64,000 nt of DNA, from assembly GCA_949126835.1 (NCBI GenBank), contig OX421500.1:18854181-18918180 (forward strand), written 5' to 3'. This DNA is from Anisus vortex (Eukaryota > Mollusca > Gastropoda > Planorbidae). Under the pieces are notes generated by a model. The model was not told where the DNA came from, searched no databases, and saw nothing but the letters and a program-made list of their open reading frames with translations. Both the position numbers and the translations under genes were made by a program. This document shows positions 23,025 through 36,800 of this stretch, piece after piece. Within the stretch, counting starts at the first letter, position 1; each line of letters opens with the position of its first letter.

Positions 23025-26000
23025 CTATATCTGTATGTATAAATATGATGATTTTGTCACTTCATTTATAAATAACTACATGTATCTCTTCTTGGCGTGT
23101 GTTTATTAATTCGTAACATAAAGTAATGAAAGGAAGAGGGGTGAGACTTCATATATCATTTAGCGCAACAGTAAAAAAAATGCTCACAATATTAAATTTA
23201 AAATACGATTAACTCATCTAGGGACGCCAATTTGATAGTTCGTCTCAGAGCTAAATATAGTTTAATTATCATAGCAAGTCTACCAATACAGTGTTCAAAA
23301 TAAAGTTACATATTTATAATAATTACAAAGGAAAGATAAATAAATACGCCAAACGTCATGACATGTAAAAAAAATAAAATAAAAAAAAACGAAAATGTTT
23401 CATGTATTTTGTTTAGTTTGTAGTGATGTATTAGTATTTGCCGTTCTAAATGCAAGTTATATTAAACATGTATAGTTACTTATTACTTAAAAACACGTTT
23501 TCCTCTCATTTCCGAGCAAAGATAGGTTTTAAAGTTAATATTACTTCAATATGTTTTTGTTCATATTTAGAAAAAAAAAATTATATTATGGTTTTATTTC
23601 CCAAATATGGTATATCATAAAATACGTCTACTGCCCAGAAATAAGAGGTTTTTTAAATAACAATTACCTATCTTCTCTAGAAGACTTTTATTTTTTTCAT
23701 CAAGCACCTGCAAATTGTTTCGCACTATAAAGATGCAAAAACATTCATCAAGTTCATTAAGTTGATTAATAGTTATACAATGGTTGAATGTAATAGACAA
23801 TTATTAGTAAACTTATAAATTAAAAGTAATCACTCAAAACTATACATTTAAAATTAAATAACAAAAGGTTACAGCTAAAATTATTGCTTGTTTTACGTAA
23901 ATAAACTATATTTGATATTATGCAATTAATACCTTTTTACTGCTTAGTAAAATATACATTTATAACATACCGGGGTAATTTAATAAAAAAAAAAAAAACT
24001 TTTATATTGAGCAACAATAGTGTGTAGACTTACGTATTTCAATATCTTTTATTTCATGGTTTAAAAGTAGTATCTTTTCTTTTAATTTTTCTGAAAATAT
24101 AATCAGACATATAGACATAATGAAAACAAATAATATTTAATTAATGTAATTCTTAATTGCGCTCACACTGTGTTGTTTGCCAAGTAAACACAAATAATAG
24201 TGCGATTTTATTATTAAAATGTATTGTTTAATTACTGTCTGTGTTTGTTAATTGAAAGGTGGAAGTGACGGTCAAGTACGTGTTTGTAGAGTGCCCACCT
24301 TTCACGATCTTAGAGTAGACATGGACGGTCAAACGTTAGCACCAACCCTTTAGGCAGTTTAGGGGAACGGATCACAACTGCATGATACAGCAAATTTGGT
24401 TCTCCGAGCCCTAAGAGTATATTTTCAGCTCGAGTTATCTCGTATTTAAAAAAGCACTACCCTTTTACGACATAAATATTCAATGAAACTAGTTTAAAAC
24501 ATATTTTTTTTTTTTAAATATGATTGTAAGCAAGTTTAAAAAAAAATTGTTATTTCCTTGATTGTTGTCTAAAAAAATTTGATTACGCTAAAATAGATAA
24601 ATTAAGTTATTCTCGTATTTTATTACCTTATTAATGCTATTAACTTTTTTTTTCATTGATAAGTTGTTGTTGTGTTCGTTTGTGTATTTTTGTGTGTTTT
24701 ATTCGCTCTTTTAGAATAAAACTTACTATTTTTTTTCCTCAAGACAAGAACTTGGTTTTTCTGGTCAAAGTCGGCAGTTACCACTAAAAAAACAAATGTT
24801 TAATCAAAATCATTAAAGCCAATGGTGACGTTTTAAAATGCACACATATATTAAATGCCTTTGTTGATATTTAGGTCAAATAGTATGATTTTATAAGAAA
24901 GGTACTAAAATGATGTTACTTTGCATAAAAAACAAAATAAAGAAATAAAAACGACCATAGATATTTCAATATAAATGAAGCACCGCTACTAGTTATACAA
25001 TATTTGCTATTTAAAAAAAGAAAAAAAATCGTTTCAATTTTGGTAAACTATGTAACAGATAAATAGCTGCATTTCAAAGATATACATGACATAAAAGTAA
25101 GAGCTCATTTCTAAATTCTAGCTTAGAAATGCATACCAATAATGTATAAAAACAATAAACAAGAACATAATAATAATACACCAAAAACAATATTTTTATT
25201 GATGAATTTAAGTTGGGTCACCTAAGATTTCTGTATAAAATTTAATATAATTAAGCAGTCATCATTCTCGAGTTTTGCCTATCTTGAAAGGCTGTCATTA
25301 GCTCAATCATTTGAAGAATTGTTTAATCTTTTATATTGCCAAACCAAATTTACGTTGATGGTCTTTTAATGTGGTTTTTGGACGGTTATTATGCCACTTG
25401 AGTGTCCGCAATTAGGGATATTCTGTCACATGCATAGTAAATAGTCCTTTGTTCTAAACTGAAAATTCGAAAGATTTTCCTCATGCATTTTTTTTAATGC
25501 CTGCAACCTGTTTTCATTGACTGCTACAGTGTCCAGGTCGCACATCCGTACATAACAATCGTTTTCACAAGGGCTCTAGAAAGCCTGAGCATTGTTAGGA
25601 AACTAATGGTTTTGATGGACCAAATTATGTTAAGTTGCCTTTTCTGACTTATTTCAGGCTCAAATTTCTGCATCAAGGGATAGGAAGGATTGTTTTAATT
25701 ATGTACTTCTTCTAGTTGTTGTTAGTTCATTTTAATGTTTGCACTGCTGGCATCCTTGTTTTTTTATCATATTTTTTGTTCTGAGCTGCTTTCTATTCCG
25801 TGTGCCATTCCTTATGCCCTGGCTCTATATACAAGTAGTTCTTTGCAATGTTCTGGCTTTTTCTCACTTGCTAAAGTCCAACGAGCCATACAGGTTCAAA
25901 GGCTTTTTTGAAGTCTATGAAGATATAATCGAGTTCGCTTTGATGTTGTAGGTGTTTCTATGAGTAAGCGACAGTCTGCTCATGTTATATTAAATAATAC

Positions 26001-29000
26001 TTATATAGCGCTTATCCCGTTGATAACAGCTGTAAACACACTGCTGCCTGCGGGCACAAATACGTTCACGGCCCAAAACTCCCGCAGGGCGACAGAGATC
26101 CGTAAGTGGCAGGGATAGAACCCGTGACGTGTCAGTTGGTATAGGTTAACAGTCCAGTTATTCCTCAGCCTATTGAGAAAGTCTATTGAGAATGAATTTT
26201 TAGCATTATCTTGCTTGGGTGGCTGATGAGACTGATTGTCAAGTAGTTCTGGCATTGTTTAATATTGCCTTTCTTGGACAGTAGTATTATGGTTGACTAG
26301 TTCCATTCCATTGGATATGTGTTTTTTTTACCCTATCCTCTGGCAGTTTCAACACGTTCAGCAGGAAGTTGTCGATCATAGGATTATTCTTATTTTTACG
26401 TGCCAGGTCTGGAACAGACTCCGGCGGTCTTGACTCTCCATTCTTTCCTGTTGTTAGCTTTTTGCAGAAAGTTATTATTACTTATGTTGTTGTTCGTGGC
26501 CCATTCGTTCATGCTTTCTACATATGTTAGCCTTTGTCTTCCTCTGTCTCTCTTACCAGATATTTTCCCACACAAAGCCAGTCTTTCTATACCATTTTTC
26601 CTATAGATGTGTCCAAGAAATGTCATCTGTCTATTCCTAATGGTGTTAATGAGTTCTCTTGAGGTACATGCTGTTTTCAATACCTCTGCATTAGATTTCT
26701 TTTCAGTCCATGATATTCTCATCATCCTTCTTAGAAAACACATTTCTACTGCCTCCAAACTTTTTCTTGTTTCATTATCAATAGTCCAACATTCACATAT
26801 AGAAGAACAGACCAAACATACCCCTTCAGTATGCGCATTTTGATACATATTATGATATTCCTGTTTTTTCATGATACTGCTTAAGCTCATGAAGCTGTTT
26901 TTAGCTATTGCGATTCTTCTCTTTATTTCTTTGTTGCATTTGCCTTCCTGTGTTATTGTATAGCCTAGATACTGGAAAGAACTGATTTGCTTGATGTTTT
27001 CACCTTCACTGGATAAAGAGCATCTTGGAGGTTGTGTTTTCTTAGAGATTACCATTACTTCGGTCTTACTGAGATTGAGTGTTAATCCTTTAAGTCGGCT
27101 CTCTTCTACCACCTTATTTAGAATAGTTTGCAGGGCACTTTCTGATTCTGCTATTAGTACTGTGTCGTCTGCATATCTCAGATTATTTATATTCTTTCCT
27201 CCAACTTTAATACCATCTAGGTGTTCGATATTCCGGAGTATTATTTCACTATAGATGTTGAAGAGGTCTGGTGATAAAACACATCCCTGTCTTACTCCTC
27301 TCTTTATTGGTTTGAATGCACTTAACTCCCCTTCATATCTTATGGCAGCTTCTTGCTCCCAGTATAGATTTCTTATTATTCTGATGTCTTTACCATCTAT
27401 GTCCAGATCTTGTAATATATTAAATAGATCTTGATGTTTGACTTTGTCAAATGCCTTAGAATTATCTATAAAGCATAGATACAGGTCTTTTAGCATCTTG
27501 ATGCATCTTTCAATTAACATAGATAAGGTGAAATAGCATTTCTTGTGCTTTTATCTGCAACGAATCCAAACTGGGTTTCTGAAATTTCAGGACGGACTTT
27601 ACTTCTTATTCTTTCCATGATTATTCTGAGGAGTATTTTTGTGACATGATTCATTAAGCTAATTGTTCTATTTGATTCACACTCTGTTGCTCCAAGTTTC
27701 TTGGGTATTGTGATGAAAATTGATCTGCTTAAGCTTGAGGGGATCTTACCAGTATCATATATTTTGTTAACAAGTTGAGTTATTCCATTTATGCCTATTT
27801 CTCCCAATGCGTCATATATTTCCACTGGAATGTTGTCCGGCCCTGGTGCCCTACCATGTTTCATTTTCTTGATAGCATTCTCAACCTCGTCTTTTAATAT
27901 TGGTGGGCCTTCAATATTTTTGGTTAAGCTTGGATTTTCTTTCCTGTCATCATCAAAAAGTTCCTCAATATATTCTGCCCATCTGCATAGTATGTCTTCT
28001 TTGTCTAACAGAATATTTCCTTCTTTTGATTTAATGCAGCTTGATTGTGTACTTTTTCTTTTTCCAGATATTTATCGTATTTTCTCATGTACTAACTTAT
28101 TATTTTCAATCTTGCTGTTTTCCAGTTCTGTGCATTGTTCATTAAGCCAGTTTTCTTTGGCTTCATTGCATTTTTTCTTTATTTCTTTATTTAGTACTTG
28201 ATATTTCTTATCGTCCTTTTTTGCCAGTCTTTAATGTTCCATGAGTTCTAGAATTTCTGTCGTGATCCATTTCTTGTGTTGTTTTCTGTTTTGTTTTGGT
28301 AAATTTTCTTCAATCGCCACCTCAATGCATCTATTGAATTCCTGCCATCTCTCTTCCACTTCGCATAAGTTGTCAAGTGCTTCAAATGTATTTTTTACAG
28401 CTATTGTAAACTTCTCTTTCAAATTATCATCTCTTTTTAGAAGGCTAGTTTCAAGTTTGGGTTTAATTTTTGATTTCTTTAGTTGTTTTAGTTTTTGTTT
28501 TTTAAATTACATATGACTGGGATATGATCACTGTCACAGTCTGCTCCGGGCATTGATTTTGATGATCTTACAGCATTTCTGAAACGGTGTTGAATCAATA
28601 TGTAGTTGATTTGGTTTCTTGTTCTGTCTCCTGGGCTACTCCATGCCCATCGTCTTCTTGGGTGGTTCTGGAACCATGTATTTGATATGAAGAGGTTATG
28701 TTCTTTGCACCATTCTACTAATCTTTCACCACGGCTATTTATCTTTCCCAGGCCAAAAGGACCAACGATGTTTTCTATTTTCTCTTTGCCAACCTTTGCA
28801 TTAAAATCCCCCATTACAATCTTGATATCCTGTGATTTTAGTTGTTTCATGACATTATCTAAATCTTCGTAGAATTTATCCACTTCTTGGTCTTCATAGT
28901 TTGATGTTGGAGCATAAGCTTGTACAATACCTACGTCGAAGGGCTTTCCCTGTATCTTAATCGCTATATACTGGCCAGTAATTTTTCACCGATTTCGCTG

Positions 29001-30790
29001 TTTTGGGATCAAGAATGATGCCGACCCCTTTGTGGTGCTGTATATCATGGAATAGCCATCAGTTGAAAACATTCCAGATCCCTTCCATCTTACTTCTGAC
29101 AATCCAAGTATATTAATATGGAGTCTTTTCATTTCTGCTTTTATGTTTTCCAATTTTCCCTTTTGCAACATTGTCCTGATATTCCACGTTGCCATTTATG
29201 CGGTTTGATGGTGCTGACAGTTGCCAGATGACGGTCTGGTTCCACCTGTCGCACATGGATGTCCATACCAAGCGAGGTGTTCATCAGAACCCCATTCACG
29301 CTGTTAACTTGATTCCTTGATTTCTTTTGATTCATGATTTTTTTCTTTGCAGTCATTACTCACAGTAGGTTGCAATTGCTTTCTGTGAGGGCAGCTCCCA
29401 TACTGGACTGGTTGTCCTAGCCATTGTGCCTCAGGTGGCATCCTCTGCCTAGTACAGGTGAAGCGGTGACCAGTTCCTGAAATCTTTACCAGCTGCTCAC
29501 CACTTCTATCCATCATCTGCCTTCCATGATGTCACGTGACCCTGATCGGGGGCTAAGCGGGTACTCCACCCCTGCCCATGAGGCTAGCGGAGGGAAGGAG
29601 GTGCCTTACATCTCCTATTGATAGGGTTTACCCTGTCCCGACACTTAGGATCATAGGATACTTTTAGTATAATATATGAATTCAAATTCAAAATTAAAAA
29701 AGAGAGTTCTACTTACGTTTCTCTTTAGCGAGTTGAATCTCGAGTTTTTCAAGCTCAAGTGATGTTTTTTTGAGTTTCTATTAAGAATCAAACATTCATG
29801 ATATATATACAATGAAAAATTTGAAAAAGTTAAACAATATAAATGTTCAAACGTTGATAGAAAATAAAAATTTTAAAATATTAATAACAAACATTTTTTT
29901 TAAAGTTGCATTTTTAAATGTTAAAACAATATATTTACCAAGTTCTTGTTTTTTCTGTTCCGTCTCAGTTAACCGTAAGGTACTTTTCTCTGTAAAATTA
30001 AGCATTATGAACCGAAATTAGAGAGTAAATGAGTGTTGCTAAGAACAATAAAAAAATATTTCATTATTTCTTTTTTTTTAAAACTACATTTAATTAAAGC
30101 ATCAATTGAAATGAATACGTCTAAAATAACTTTTATATATGAAGCTGAAAAAAATGCAATACACTAACTTCAACAAAATAAAGAAAGGTATATAATTTTG
30201 ATAATAAATGGTTTGATACATAAAAACCAAATGTTTAAATATGTTAAACATTAAAGCTCAAAACAGGTTAGCATAACCAATGTAGTGAAATAAACCTCTT
30301 ACCTAGTTCTTTCCGTAGGATTTCCTTTTCATTTTCTTCGACGATGAGTTTGTCTTTCACTGTTAAAGATAATTCATTAATTTATAATCAAAGTTAATAG
30401 CTAATTAACAACATATACATGTGCGAATACGTAAGGTTAGGCAAAAATCAACAACAAAAAAAAGTGTGATTACGCTTCTAGAATGACAATTTTAAGTAAC
30501 ACCAGGTCTAACCCCTCATTCTTTTAATTGGATAATTAGTTACTAATATACAATAATTGCCTCAAAATATGCTGGACGAGCCTTCTTACTCTAACGTTCA
30601 GTGCGTAACGATGTTCAGAGGTGAACGAACGGGGGGCACACCATTGTTCTGTTCGGGCGCCAGCCACCCGACGTGTAAGTCATACATATTTGTTTGTAAT
30701 TTCTTAAATTTGATGAAAAAAGTGAGGCACCAAAAATTGTAGAAAATTAAATGCTATTTCATTCAAAACAAATATATGTGTGCAACAATT

Positions 30791-30824
<34 letters not shown>

Positions 30825-33800
30825 CAGTGCTTTTTTGTGACGGTACGCACCGGTACGGCGTACCGGCACCTTTTTCAATGTGGGGAAATATTATTACTTT
30901 TCTTGTATTTTAAGGTTTATTATTAATTTATTATATTATTAATTTGTTAAAATTGAATTATTTTAAAATTGCGCGCAATAAGAATTAAAATATAAAATAT
31001 GAACGCTTTTACAATATTCCGTGTTGCACACTTTGGGCACCATGCTTTACTCCATGGGTAACAACACTTCTCGTTGTAGCATATCCTCGCTTCAAGTATC
31101 AGCATTGTAATCAGACAAGATAAAGTCACATCCGACACGATGAAAGAAGAATAACGTTGAAGGATTAACGGAACAAGTAAAGTAGTCTTAATTATTTTAG
31201 GATGTTGAGATTTCAAGAAAAAGCTAGTTTAGAAATGTATACTTACAATTACGTTCTTTAATAAGTAGTTTCTCCAACTCTTCATTAGCGTTAGTGTTCT
31301 GTTTTTCTAAATAAAAAGTATATACTACAATAGTATAAAAATGTTATATATAATATATATAGCCTATATATATATACTTATATTATACCATTTTTCATAG
31401 TTATAATTCTAATGCAATAATTATACAATAATTCTTTTGAAAATAGTTAAACATGATTTAGCCTTTGAAAAGAAAAGAGTGTAGAAAATGCCATGTAAAG
31501 CAAACCTAGACTTTGCAACAAACTCAGAACTGTATTTTTCTCTTGGGTGTTTTTCTCTATGATAAAAAAAAGAAGAATGCATAATTTATTAAGTATTGCA
31601 GTAATCAATGAATTAAGGGATACGAAGAACCTACAAAACTTAGTAAAATGTTTTTTTTAAGTGAATAAATCATTCAATGAATAAGTTATGTGGATAATTG
31701 TTAAAGTCATTACATGTGTGAAGGTCTAAATATCAGGGTTACTACTGCCATTTTTTTAAATAGAATACATGTTGATATCTTGATTTTCTCTTCTCGTTGT
31801 GTAAATTAAACGCTGAAAAAATCCTTATAAAAAATTTAATATGCAGCCTTAAGTAATACACTATTTAGATAACGTTCATTGATATATTTTATCACATTGT
31901 ATACCTAATTTCTTGTTTAAGGTAACCTTTTCATTATCAATTTCAACCAGCTTGCCTTCCACTGAAAACAAATATTTAGTAAAATAATATAAATATTGTT
32001 GCTAGATAATTTATAACTTATATATACATTAAGCGGCAACACGTACAAATGACCATGCAGTTGATCTCTATGTCTAGGCTACTTGAAAAGCTGTCTAAGC
32101 CGTGACCAAAAACAAAAAAAAAATGTGCTGATAACAAGACTGTTTAATTCTTTATTATGAAAACAAAATATGTTTGGTTTATTAATCTTAATGCTTTTTT
32201 TTTAAACCAGTAAAACTTACTACATAATCTGGATATGCATGTATACATTTTTAAAAATGTAGTTAAACCTTTTTATATAATAATAATATTTAATAAATGT
32301 TTGCATATCCACTTAACACTAGCATTTAACAAATCAATCAAATGTAGAAATTAATGCCATTGAAGTTACATACATGTTGTTTTTTCTCTTTGCAATGAAT
32401 TTGAAAAATTTAAAGATTTATCTGAAACAAAGAAAAATAGAGCTGCTGCTTATATTACAAATCTTATAAGCTTTTTTTTTTTGCAAAATGAACGTTAAAG
32501 GATTATTTCTCAGAAATAAATTGGAATAGCTACTCTATAGAAAAACACCAAAACACAACAGAAATAAATGAAATGTTTATCAATACCATCCAAAATCGAA
32601 ACTTAGATCAAATTAATAAAAAAAAAACAACAAGGAACCATAATATACTAGATTTATTCTTAACGAACATACCAGGACTAGTAATAGATTATGAAAAAAT
32701 CCCTGGACTTTCAGATCATGATATTGTCAGAGTAAATAACAAAAAAAAAAACAAATAAGCAAGAAACCTAAAATAATAATTTATCTCTAGAATAAATGTA
32801 ACACAACATAACTACATCAAGCAGCAATAAAATTACAAAACAATTATCTTACTAAATACAATATAAATAGTCCAGTTGAAGATATTTGGCAATTCATAAA
32901 AAATAACTTAAACAATAATTCTGTGCTAACAAAACAAACATCAAATAAAATAAACAAATGTTGGTTTAACACTAAACTAAAGAAACTGTGTAAACAAAAA
33001 GAAAATCTATTCAAAAAGTTTAAGGCAACCAATTCAATTAGACTACATAAAAAATACCTAAAAATTAAACATTTAACTCAGAAACTAAGCAGACAGATGC
33101 AGAATGAATATGTAAACAATTTAATTTCTAAAAATAATAATAAAAACGTATGGTCCTACATTAAATCAAGAACAATGGACACTACAGGCATAGCTCCACT
33201 AAAAGGCCGAAACAATCAAACTTATAATGATAATGAAACTAAAGCTAATATCCTAAACGCACTCTTTGCATCATCTTTTTCAAATCCAGGTGACAAAAAA
33301 ATATTTATAAATGTAAACAAACTAGAAGAGATAGGAAATATAAATGTAGATGAAAAAGGCATTATACAACTCCTAACCAACTTAAAAGTAAACAAAGCAT
33401 CTGGTCCAGATGAAATACCAGCAAGACTGCTTAAAGAATTAACTAATGAAATATCTCTAATCTTTAAAGTACCTTTTCAAGCCTCTTTAAACCTGGACAA
33501 AGTGCCCAGAGATTGAAAATTAGCCAGTGTAAGCCCCCTTTTCCAAAAAGGAGATAAATCTAATCTGATCCCGGAAATTATAGACCTGTTTCCCTAACAA
33601 GCATAAAATGTAAATTACTTGAACATATAATTTATAGTAGAATAGTATATTATCTAGACAAACCTAACGCACTGTGCCCACACCAACATGGCTTCAGGAA
33701 AAATAGATCATGTGAGACTCAATTAATAGGCTTAATAGATGACTTGTCTAAGGGATTAGATAATAACAACCAAATTGATGCTACATTACTAGATTTTTCA

Positions 33801-36800
33801 AAAGCATTTGATAAAGTTCATCATTCTAGTCTTCTTAAAAAACTTAAATACTTTGTCATCTCTGGTCGCTTACATCAGTGGATTCAGGACTGTCTTATAG
33901 GCAGAGAACAAACAGTGATAATAAATGGCTCTAAGTCATCACCAATAACAGTAAACTCAGGAGTTACACAAGGAACTGTTCTAGGACCGCTACTATTTCT
34001 TATTTACATTAATGATCTGCCAAATTGCATCAACACAGGAACAAAAGTAAGATTATTTGCAGATGATTGCATAATTTATATAATAATAAAGACAGGAAAA
34101 GATAGTGAACTTTTACAAAAAGACCTAGATGAACTAAAAAAATGGGAATCAAACTGGAGTATGTCTTTTCACCCAGAAAAATGCCAACTAATAAGGGTAT
34201 CCAAGAAAAGAAACAAATAATAGCAAACTACTTCATTCTCGGTAAAGAACTATCTCAAACTAACAATGCTAAGTATCTGGGAGTAATAATAAATGATAAG
34301 TTATCTTGGAACCCTCATATTGATGAAGTAATTAAAAAATCAAACAAAACATTAGGATTCATAAAAAAGGAACTTTTACAAATGTAATAAGAATATAAAA
34401 CTAAAATGCTTTCTCACATTAATTAGGCCTATACTATAATATGCAGCATCTGTATGAGACCCATCAACTAAGGAAAACATTAAAAAATTAGAACAAATTT
34501 AAAAAAAAGCTGCAAGGTTCATAACTAGTAAATATTTCCAATTAACAAGAGTAACACCATAAGTAAAATCACTAAACCTAGAAACACTAGAGGACAGAAG
34601 GGCAAAGAGTAAAGTAGTAATAATACATAAGGCATAAAAATCTAATTTAGAAATACAACACAATAACAACCTGTTGCAAAGCTCAGATAAACATAAAGAC
34701 AAAAACACTTTCCTTGTCCCTTATGCGAGAAGAAATGCATATAAGTACTCTTTCTTCCCGAGTGGCATTCGGGCAATAAATGGGCTGCTTGAACAAACCA
34801 GAAAAACCAATAACCTCACACTATCTTATAAGTTTACAGACGTTCCTTCTAGAAAGAAGATTATAACGTCCACTAGGTCCAAAACTCCTGCAGGGCGACA
34901 GGGATCCGTCGGTGGCATGGCTAGAACCTGCGACCTGTCAGTTGGTTTTTGGTTACCAGTCCGGTGAACTAACCGCTGGGCCAGCCGGCTTCACATCATT
35001 TAAAACATTAATAAAAATGCAAGACTAGACTCGGACCACGGATGAGCGTAGGACGAATTAATATTCTTTATAGTAGGAGCGTCTGAAATGTATAAGATAA
35101 ATACATAGCAAAGCCAATGTATCCATAAACGATAACCCATGTAGGTGAGAGAATAAAAGCGATTGCATAACTTTGTACTGAATAAAACGTTGCGCCCCAT
35201 AGTATTCCGTGATAGGCTATCGGAGTGTTTTATTGGATACGCCAAAGCAAGTATTGTACAGAGAGTCAGGTTTTTACTTTGATCTGTAATCGTGTGCAAA
35301 ATAAAAGTCGTAATAATTAATTGTAACATGTTAAAATTGTTATATTATTTTTGGAAATTTTACATTACCTATATCCGCAACTAGATCATTGCTGGCTTTT
35401 AGCTGGCTTTGAAGTTCCATTTTAATATTCTCTGAAATAAATATAAGACCTTTATATATAAAGTACTAATCTTTTATTATAAAGTTGATTCAATAGCATC
35501 AATCTCTACGAAGTTTCTGTGACTTTTGAATTATTACCTAGTTCTTTTCTGAAACTTGCACTTTTGTTTTCTTGATCTATCAGTTTTCCTTCTACTGTAA
35601 ATTAATGAGAAGACATTATTTGTATTTCGATAGAATTCTGCATTATATATCATTATTATATTATCATAATAAATATAAAATCATTGTGTGTTTTAATATA
35701 TAAAACGATTATATTTATGCAATATTTTCGACTTACAAACGTTCTTTTGCTTTTGTAGAGAATCAATTTTCTCAGTTGTAGCTTTGGAATTTTTGTCTTT
35801 CAAAGCGAATAAAAAACAAAACAATTTTTTAAGCGTACTAAGAAGATTAGGCTAATACATATTTCACATAATTACTTACAATTGGCAAAAAGAATATCAG
35901 TGCTTCTATTTCTGTTCTTAAAATAATATATGGCATTACCTAATTCATTGACGATGATATTTATTTCTTTTTCTTGAATCGCTTCAGCAAATATCTTTTC
36001 CTCTGTTGAATGTAAAAAAAATGTACAAATATTTGTGTCGCGATTTTAATCTAAAAAAACATTTGCTTTCACTTTCTATCGGTTTTAAGATTTCTTTGTC
36101 GAATTGTATTACCCTATGTCAGCTATGTGCAGCCTATTTTGGCATTCTTTTGATAAGACGTTTAAATTGTGGGTGCTCTATCTCTGAAAATTACATAATA
36201 AATGCATTTTGGCTTCTTTTTTACAACTCCTAAAGTTAAATTGTCAAACACCCAAATGGTCTACAGGTGCTCTGGTATTACAGGTTTAGAGTCGTGGTAA
36301 TAAATAATTCAGCACTCTTTGTTTTCCAAATAACAATGTTTATTGTTATGAAAAACAATTCAATGCAAATATTATATTTAACAATTTAATTTATATAGCT
36401 ATAATACATGCAATAAATTTAATTAACAAAGAAAGTAATGTTTATGCATTGAAAAGTTAGTAATGTTTTGTAGTAGCATCCTTACAGTTAAAAGCGACAT
36501 TTAATTGCATATTAAGTTTATTGGACCCAAAGACTATGATATTATTTTAATAAGAGACAAATTCTTACTAGAGCAGAAGTGTATAAGTTACCTAATTTTC
36601 TTTCTAAGCTGATGTTTCGGTTTTCTCTGGCTAATACTAAGTCTCTTACTGTAAATACAAATAGAAATATTAACTAACATATATTTAAGTAGTTCTTAAT
36701 GGTAAATATTGCAAATAATTTACCAGTCAGTTTTTTCAAATACAGAGTAAATACTGGATTTTGAAACAAAATAATATCATAAGCAGTAGTATTTGATAAG

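Larger units (their letters stand above)
26385..29648 (-). mobile_element. RTE-like LINE with 11-bp target duplication
   Basis: 3264 bp on the minus strand, bounded exactly by the direct repeat GATCATAGGAT (26374-26384 and 29649-29659). From its 5' end it has a GC-rich leader (29200-29648), an endonuclease in at least two frames, a linker and a reverse transcriptase, and it ends in an A-rich tail (AAAAATAAGAATA). The target duplication and complete domain order indicate a near full-length insertion. Several frameshifts make it inactive. Confidence 0.88.

Noticed and set aside
23471..23490. 18-bp candidate mini-exon (ENVFL)
   Set aside because: It is in phase, but too short and with a poor acceptor to be separable from chance.
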